Shown piece after piece: positions 5,818 to 10,360 of a DNA stretch of 10,360 nt. The stretch's first letter is position 1. Every line of letters starts with the position of its first letter. The DNA is from Pseudomonadota bacterium (GTDB taxonomy: Bacteria; Pseudomonadota; Gammaproteobacteria; Xanthomonadales; Xanthomonadaceae). The notes under the pieces were generated by a model. That model was not told where the DNA came from and made no database searches. It saw nothing but the letters and a program-made list of their open reading frames with translations. A program made the position numbers and the translations under genes. The stretch covers positions 1 to 10,360 of the forward strand of contig JAHWKC010000063.1 in assembly GCA_019348095.1 (NCBI GenBank). The letters are read 5' to 3'.

Positions 5818-7541
5818 GCGGATACCTCCGGAACGGCAGGGGCCTGGGCGAGCAGCGCTGCGCGCAGCAGGAAGTCGCCGAAGCCTTCGTCGGCCTGGCG
5901 TTCGGCTGCATACCGCGCCAGCAGGGGGGCGAGCGCCGCGAGGATCTCGGGCTCGGCGATGTTCTCGCGGTACAAGGTATTGAGCCGCTGGCCGCGGTGG
6001 TCGGCGCCCAGCATCAGGTTGTAGCGGCCGGGCGCCTTGCCGACCAGCGCGATCTCGCCCAGGTACGGCCGCGAGCAGCCGTTCGGGCAGCCGCTGACGC
6101 GCAGGTTGATCGGCGCGTCCTGCAGGCCGTGCTTTTGCAGCAGCGTTTCGAGCTTGCCGAGCAGCTCGGGCAGGTAGCGCTCGGCCTCGGCCATGGCCAG
6201 CCCGCAGGTCGGCAGCGCGACGCAGGCCAGCGCGTTGCGGCGCAGCGGCGATGCACTGCGGTAGCCGTCCAGTCCGTAGAGCGCGACCAGTGCGTCGACC
6301 ACGTCGCGGCGCGCGGCGGGCACGCCGGCGATCACCAGGTTCTGGTTGGGCGTCATGCGGAACTCGGCGCCCTCATCGTGCTCGTGCAACACGCGCGCGA
6401 TCTCGCGCAGGCCGCTGAGGTGGCGCACTCCCGGCCCCTCGGCCTGGGCGGTGTCGACGATGCGTCCGGCCGGGATGCGCAGCGTCAGGTGGCTGCGGCC
6501 ATCGTCCCCCTCGACCCAGCCGAAGCGGTCGCCGTTGTGGTGGAACTCGAAGGCCCGCGCCGGCGCGAGCCGGAACCCGGCGCGGCGCTCGATCTCGATG
6601 GTGAATGCGTCCAGGCCGTGGTCGTCGATGGTGTACTTGAGCCGCGCGCGCTTGCGCACGTTGCGGTTGCCATGGTCGCGTTGCGCGGTCACCACCGCTT
6701 CGGCGACCGCGGTCACCTGCGCGGGGCTGACGAAGCCGATCACGTCGCCCAGCCGCGGGTAGGTCTCCGGGTCGCCGTGACTCGCGCCCATGCCGCCGCC
6801 GATGCTGACGTTGTAGCCGGCCAGCGCGCCGTTCACGATGACCGCGATGAAGCCCAGGTCCTGCGCGAATACGTCGACGTCGTTGTACGGCGGGATCGCG
6901 AAACCGATCTTGAACTTGCGCGGCAGGTAGGTCGCGCCGTAGATGGGCTCGTCGAACTGCGGACTGCCGGCGACCTGTTTTTCGTCGAGCCAGATCTCGT
7001 AGTACGCGCGGGTGCTCGGCAGCAGGTGCTCCGACAGCGCGGCCGCCTGCGCGTACACCGTCGCGTGGGCGCGCGACAGCAGTGGGTTGGCGGCGACCGC
7101 GACGTTGCGGTTGACGTCGCCGCAGGCGGCGAGCGTATCGATCAGCGCGGCGTTGATCGCCTGCATCGTCGACTTGAGCTCGGTCTTGATCACGCCGTGG
7201 AACTGGAACGCCTGCCGCGTGGTGATGCGCAGCCCGCGCTCGGCATAGGTGGTGGCGATCGCGTCGAGCTTGAGCCATTGCGCCGGGGTGATCACGCCGC
7301 CGGGCGTGCGGGTGCGGATCATGAAGCTGTAGGCCGGCTCGAGCTTGGCCAGCCGGCGCTCCTCGCGGATGTCGCGGTCGTCCTGCTGGTAGCTGCCGTG
7401 GTACTTGATCAGGGTCTGGTCGTCCTCGCGCAGCGCGCCGGTGACGGGGTCGGCGAGGCTCGCGAGCAGGCTGCCGCGCAAGCCGCGGCTAACGCGCTTG
7501 ATCTCCTCGACCGCATTGGTTTTGCCGGTTTGTGCGCTCAT
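5814..7541 (-). CDS. cysI: Assimilatory sulfite reductase (NADPH), hemoprotein beta subunit
   Basis: Six-electron reduction of sulfite to sulfide on a siroheme coupled to a 4Fe-4S cluster, with electrons from CysJ. At 575 residues it has normal length. All four cluster ligands are present: C440 and C446 in CVALPTC, C485 and C489 in SGCPNGC. Anion-binding basic residues are kept in MIRTRTPGG (74-82), NRNV (144-147) and YLPRKFK (205-211). [11 protein letters not shown] (106-116), the [14 protein letters not shown] region (172-185) and the C-terminal EGFGDF are typical. The open frame extends upstream of ATG 7541, but homology begins at [20 protein letters not shown], and this ATG shares one base with the cysJ stop (TGATG). 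The stop overlaps the cysH start by 4 nt. Both overlaps indicate translational coupling within a cysJ-cysI-cysH operon. Confidence 0.97.
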   Translation of the reverse strand: MSAQTGKTNAVEEIKRVSRGLRGSLLASLADPVTGALREDDQTLIKYHGSYQQDDRDIREERRLAKLEPAYSFMIRTRTPGGVITPAQWLKLDAIATTYAERGLRITTRQAFQFHGVIKTELKSTMQAINAALIDTLAACGDVNRNVAVAANPLLSRAHATVYAQAAALSEHLLPSTRAYYEIWLDEKQVAGSPQFDEPIYGATYLPRKFKIGFAIPPYNDVDVFAQDLGFIAVIVNGALAGYNVSIGGGMGASHGDPETYPRLGDVIGFVSPAQVTAVAEAVVTAQRDHGNRNVRKRARLKYTIDDHGLDAFTIEIERRAGFRLAPARAFEFHHNGDRFGWVEGDDGRSHLTLRIPAGRIVDTAQAEGPGVRHLSGLREIARVLHEHDEGAEFRMTPNQNLVIAGVPAARRDVVDALVALYGLDGYRSASPLRRNALACVALPTCGLAMAEAERYLPELLGKLETLLQKHGLQDAPINLRVSGCPNGCSRPYLGEIALVGKAPGRYNLMLGADHRGQRLNTLYRENIAEPEILAALAPLLARYAAERQADEGFGDFLLRAALLAQAPAVPEVSA

Positions 7542-9412
7542 CAGTAGACGTCCCGGGCGTAGCGGCCCTGCTGTTGCAGCGTGTTGATGTATGCCTCGGC
7601 GTCCTCGCGCGAGCGGCCGCCGTGCTCGGCCACCACGTCGATCAGGGCCGCATGCACGTCCTTGGCCATGCGGGTGGCATCGCCGCAGACGTAGAGGTGG
7701 GCGCCGCCTTCGAGCCAGTCGTAGAGCGCGCGGCCGTGCTCGCGCAGGCGGTGCTGCACGTAGACCTTCTCGGCCTGGTCGCGCGAGAACGCCAGATCCA
7801 GCCGCTGCAGCTGCCCCGAGCTGAGCGCCTGCTGCCACTCGGTCTGGTAGAGGAAGTCGCTGCGGAAGTGCGGGTTGCCGAACAGCAGCCAGTTGCGGCC
7901 GGTGGCGCCTGCCGTCATCGGCCGTGTCGCGGCGCGCTCCTGCACGAAGCCGCGGAAAGGTGCGACGCCGGTGCCGGGGCCGATCATGATCACGTCGCGC
8001 GCCGGATCGGCGGGCAGCCGGAAGCGCTCGTTGCGCTCGATGAACACCGGCAGCCGGTCGCCCTCTACGGTGCGGGCGAGGCAGTGCGAGGCGGTGCCCC
8101 AGCGCGTGTCGGCACCGCGCTGGTACTGCACGTGGGCGACGGTGAGGTGCGCTTCCTCGCCGACCAGCTTCTGGCTGGATGCGATCGAATACAGCCTGGG
8201 AGCCAACGGACGCAATGCGGCAACCAGTTCTTCGCCCGACCACTCGCCCCGATGCGCCTGCAGCAGATCGATCACCTGGTGCTCGCCGAGCAGCGCGCTG
8301 AACGCCGCCGCGTTGTCGGGCGCCAACAGGCGCTCGAGCGCGTCGCTGCCGGCGCGCGCGGCGTGCCTGGTGACGAACGGTCGCGACAGCCGGGTCAGCT
8401 CGCGCTTGCCGTGGAGCCACTCGCGCAGCGGCAGCTCGTGGCCGCCGTGCTCGATGCGCTGGTCGCCGTCCAACCGCAGCTCTTCAAGCACCGCCTCGAC
8501 CAGCGCCGGCGGATTGCTCGGCCACACCCCGAGCGCATCGCCGGGTTCGTAGTTCAGGCCCGACTCCTCCAGCGACAGCTCCAGGTGGCGGATGTCGCGG
8601 TCGGACGATGACCGGTGGCCGCTGGCGGTGGTGATGCGCTGGTTGACCAGCACTTCGGCGGCGAACGGCTGGTGGCGGTCGTGCGCAGAGGCCGCCGCGG
8701 CGGCGAGCGGCCGCAACGGGGTGACCGTCGCCCGCGGCAGCTGTTGCGGGGATTGCAGTGGCTTCAGCGCGTCCTTCGCCGCGCCCAGCGCCTGTTCGAG
8801 CCAAGGCGTGGCGACGGTCTCGATGTCGAGATCGGCCTCGCCGCGCGCGAACAGCCGCGTCGCGCCGAGTGCGGCCAGGCGCTCGTCGAGCTGGCGGCCG
8901 ACCACGCAGAACTGCGGATAACTCGAATCGCCCAGGCCTAGCACGGCGTAGCGGAGCTGCTTGAGCTCGGGCGCACGCTTGCCGGCGATGAACTCGAGCA
9001 GGCCGCGCGCATCGTCCGGCGGATCGCCGTCGCCCTGGGTGCTGATGACCACATACAGGTGGCGCTCGTTCTTGAGCTCGCGGGGCGGATAGGCGTCGGC
9101 GCGCAGCAGGCGCACTGCCAGCCCGGCGGCCTCGCTCTGCTGCGCGAGCTGTTCGGCCAGCCGTTTGGAGTTGCCGGTCTGGCTGCCGTAGACGATCGTC
9201 AGCGCCGGTGCATCCTGCGATCCGGCGGCCGGACTGGCGGCAGGCGCGGCCGGCAGCGGCTGCGCCCGTGCCAGGCCCGCGGCATAGCCCGACAGCCACC
9301 ACAGCCCGGCGCCGTCCAGGCCCTCGGTCAGGCGCGACAGCAGGACGGTCTGGTCTTGGGTCAGCAAAGCCGGGGACAGCGGCGGCGTGGCAGGTACGGC
9401 GGAGGCGGGCAT
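7541..9412 (-). CDS. cysJ: Assimilatory sulfite reductase (NADPH), flavoprotein alpha subunit
   Basis: Moves electrons from NADPH through FAD and FMN to CysI. Domain order is complete in 623 residues. A variable Pro/Ala-rich N-terminal segment (1-70) comes first. The flavodoxin-like FMN domain has YGSQTGNS (75-82), STQGDGDPP (124-132) and [12 protein letters not shown] (158-169). The FAD domain has the RLYSIASS motif (406-413). The NADPH domain has [17 protein letters not shown] (477-493), [13 protein letters not shown] (511-523), [13 protein letters not shown] (574-586) and the family C-terminus YARDVY. ATG 9412 is accepted because the N-terminus matches CysJ layout; no strong ribosome site is visible upstream. 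It is the first gene of the cysJIH operon and diverges from cysD. The C-terminus overlaps the cysI ATG by one base. Confidence 0.97.
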   Translation of the reverse strand: MPASAVPATPPLSPALLTQDQTVLLSRLTEGLDGAGLWWLSGYAAGLARAQPLPAAPAASPAAGSQDAPALTIVYGSQTGNSKRLAEQLAQQSEAAGLAVRLLRADAYPPRELKNERHLYVVISTQGDGDPPDDARGLLEFIAGKRAPELKQLRYAVLGLGDSSYPQFCVVGRQLDERLAALGATRLFARGEADLDIETVATPWLEQALGAAKDALKPLQSPQQLPRATVTPLRPLAAAAASAHDRHQPFAAEVLVNQRITTASGHRSSSDRDIRHLELSLEESGLNYEPGDALGVWPSNPPALVEAVLEELRLDGDQRIEHGGHELPLREWLHGKRELTRLSRPFVTRHAARAGSDALERLLAPDNAAAFSALLGEHQVIDLLQAHRGEWSGEELVAALRPLAPRLYSIASSQKLVGEEAHLTVAHVQYQRGADTRWGTASHCLARTVEGDRLPVFIERNERFRLPADPARDVIMIGPGTGVAPFRGFVQERAATRPMTAGATGRNWLLFGNPHFRSDFLYQTEWQQALSSGQLQRLDLAFSRDQAEKVYVQHRLREHGRALYDWLEGGAHLYVCGDATRMAKDVHAALIDVVAEHGGRSREDAEAYINTLQQQGRYARDVY

Positions 9413-9666
9413 CGAGGCGCATCTGGTTTTGGTTCAACGCCAGACTAGGCAGCGGCCTGCGCACCGGGAAAGGATGGGTGGTTATGCGCTTATGCACTCC
9501 GCGCATTTCCGGTGCGGGCGGTGCGTTCCGATACTGCGGGCCAGCCACGGGCCGGTCGCCTGCGCCAGCCCGGCAGGCGTTGAGCATTGCGCCGGGTTTT
9601 GCGTCAGGATTCCGCTTCGCGCCATCCACTTTGCTCCATTCATTTTTGAACCCACGGTTGTCATCG
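9413..9666. promoter_or_regulatory. Divergent cysJ/cysD promoter region
   Basis: This 254-bp gap separates the divergent starts of cysJ and cysD and holds no credible gene. It has a TTATGC-GC-TTATGC direct repeat at 9482-9487 and 9490-9495. On the minus strand this contains ATAAGC (9488-9493), the hexamer also found twice in the cysG/cysB gap. It lies about 70 bp upstream of the cysJ start, a plausible place for an activator site. A locally AT-richer stretch (about 9628-9652, tttgctccattcatttttga) lies 15-40 bp before the cysD start. Exact promoters could not be fixed by eye. Binding by CysB is inferred from context. Confidence 0.5.
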
Positions 9667-10360
9667 ATGCCCCTGCCGTCCCCGCACCCGCTCGGCCACC
9701 TTGACCGTCTCGAAGCCGAGAGCATCCACGTCCTGCGCGAAGTCGCGGCGGGGTTCCGCAATCCGGTGATGCTGTACTCGGTCGGCAAGGACAGCTCGGT
9801 GCTGCTGCACCTGCTGCTCAAGGCGTTCCACCCGGCGCGGCCGCCGATCCCGCTGCTGCACGTCGACACCGGCTGGAAGTTTGCCGAGATGATCGCCTTC
9901 CGCGACCGCCGCGCCGCCGAGACCGGCATCGACCTGCGCGTGCACATCAACCGCGACGGCCTCGCCCAGGGCATCGGCCCGATCAGCCACGGTGCCAGCG
10001 TGCACACCGACGTGATGAAGACCCAGGCGCTCAAGCAGGCGCTGTCGCAGCACCGCTTCGACGCGGCCTTCGGTGGGGCGCGACGCGACGAGGAGAAGTC
10101 GCGGGCCAAGGAGCGCGTGTTCAGCTTCCGGGACCAGCACCAGCGCTGGGATCCCAAGAACCAGCGTCCGGAACTGTGGACTCACTACAACGGCCGCGTG
10201 AACCGGGGTGAATCGATCCGGGTCTTCCCCCTGTCGAACTGGACCGAACTCGATGTCTGGCAGTACATCTACCTGGAACAGATCCCGATCGTGCCCCTGT
10301 ACTACTCCGCGCCGCGGCCGGTCGTCGAGCGCGACGGTGTGACCATCATGGTCGATGACG
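9667..10360 (+). CDS. cysD: Sulfate adenylyltransferase subunit 2 (CysD), 3' truncated by window edge
   Basis: Catalytic subunit of ATP sulfurylase; with the GTPase CysN it makes adenylyl sulfate (APS) from ATP and sulfate, the entry step of the pathway. 231 codons are visible of the usual ~300. Motifs: [20 protein letters not shown] at the N-terminus, the PP-loop [12 protein letters not shown] (38-49), HVDTGWKF (65-72), [15 protein letters not shown] (136-150), [14 protein letters not shown] (188-201) and PLYYSAPR. The frame runs open to the edge with no sign of damage. ATG 9667 sits where the family starts; the ribosome site is weak. It diverges from the cysJIH operon. cysN, or a cysN-cysC fusion supplying APS kinase, is expected next, because CysH looks PAPS-specific. 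Confidence 0.97.
   Translation, partial: MPLPSPHPLGHLDRLEAESIHVLREVAAGFRNPVMLYSVGKDSSVLLHLLLKAFHPARPPIPLLHVDTGWKFAEMIAFRDRRAAETGIDLRVHINRDGLAQGIGPISHGASVHTDVMKTQALKQALSQHRFDAAFGGARRDEEKSRAKERVFSFRDQHQRWDPKNQRPELWTHYNGRVNRGESIRVFPLSNWTELDVWQYIYLEQIPIVPLYYSAPRPVVERDGVTIMVDD

Noticed and set aside
5691..7547. Long plus-strand open frame of about 618 codons
   Set aside because: It is a mirror frame of cysI, which has full family motifs on the other strand. The repetitive valine/glutamine/arginine-rich translation matches no family.
7542..8420. Upstream extension of the cysI open frame to 868 codons
   Set aside because: The extra part lies wholly within cysJ in another frame and has no homology. 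CysI homology starts at ATG 7541, which is coupled to the cysJ stop.
8484..10157. Minus-strand open frame of about 557 codons spanning cysJ, the intergenic gap and cysD
   Set aside because: It crosses a divergent promoter and is out of frame with cysJ and antisense to cysD. No domain is recognisable.
1..10360. A new defence, biosynthetic or mobile system
   Set aside because: All full-length genes belong to the well-known sulfate assimilation pathway in a familiar order. There are no integrases, transposases, tRNAs or attachment sites in view.

Overview
The window is about 10.4 kb of very GC-rich DNA. It carries an almost complete assimilatory sulfate reduction and cysteine synthesis locus. 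Gene content, gene order, protein sequences and the interspersed palindromic repeats (GTAG-headed REP-like elements, and a 'CATTCCCGCGAAAGCGGGAA'-type hairpin repeat) fit a gammaproteobacterium of the Xanthomonadaceae (Lysobacter/Luteimonas/Xanthomonas/Stenotrophomonas group). That placement is inferred from pattern recognition, not from a search.

Layout, left to right. (1) 1-798, minus: a gene running off the left edge. It begins as a DUF72 (YecE-like) protein, passes in frame into what looks like a single NHL repeat, and then into the C-terminal half of a DUF6691/YeeE-like membrane protein. This three-part joint is the oddest thing here and may be an assembly chimera. (2) 934-1911, minus: cysteine synthase (cysK type). 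(3) 1948-2031: inverted pair of REP-like hairpin repeats. (4) 2059-3525, minus: siroheme synthase cysG. (5) 3526-3794: divergent promoter region. (6) 3795-4781, plus: LysR-type regulator CysB. (7) 4837-4914: a long inverted pair of GTAG-type REP elements between two convergent genes. (8) 9412 down to 4936, minus: a tightly coupled cysJ-cysI-cysH operon (overlaps of 1 nt and 4 nt). cysH carries a palindromic repeat in its N-terminal coding region. (9) 9413-9666: second divergent promoter region. (10) 9667 to the right edge, plus: cysD, cut off by the window; cysN or a cysNC fusion is expected next.

How the genes work together: CysD (with CysN beyond the edge) adenylates sulfate to APS, and an APS kinase outside the window would make PAPS. 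CysH, which has a single ECGLH cysteine as in PAPS-type reductases, reduces PAPS to sulfite. CysJ (NADPH-FAD-FMN flavoprotein) feeds electrons to CysI (siroheme/4Fe-4S), which reduces sulfite to sulfide. CysG makes the siroheme that CysI needs. The cysteine synthase joins sulfide to O-acetylserine. CysB is the expected activator of the set. Both divergent promoter regions contain the hexamer ATAAGC, a candidate element for shared control.

The core locus is ordinary and well understood, and I do not see a new enzymatic system in it. The points worth a second look are the three-part fused gene at the left edge, the in-frame repeat in cysH, the repeat pairs, the ATAAGC motifs and the altered effector pocket of CysB.
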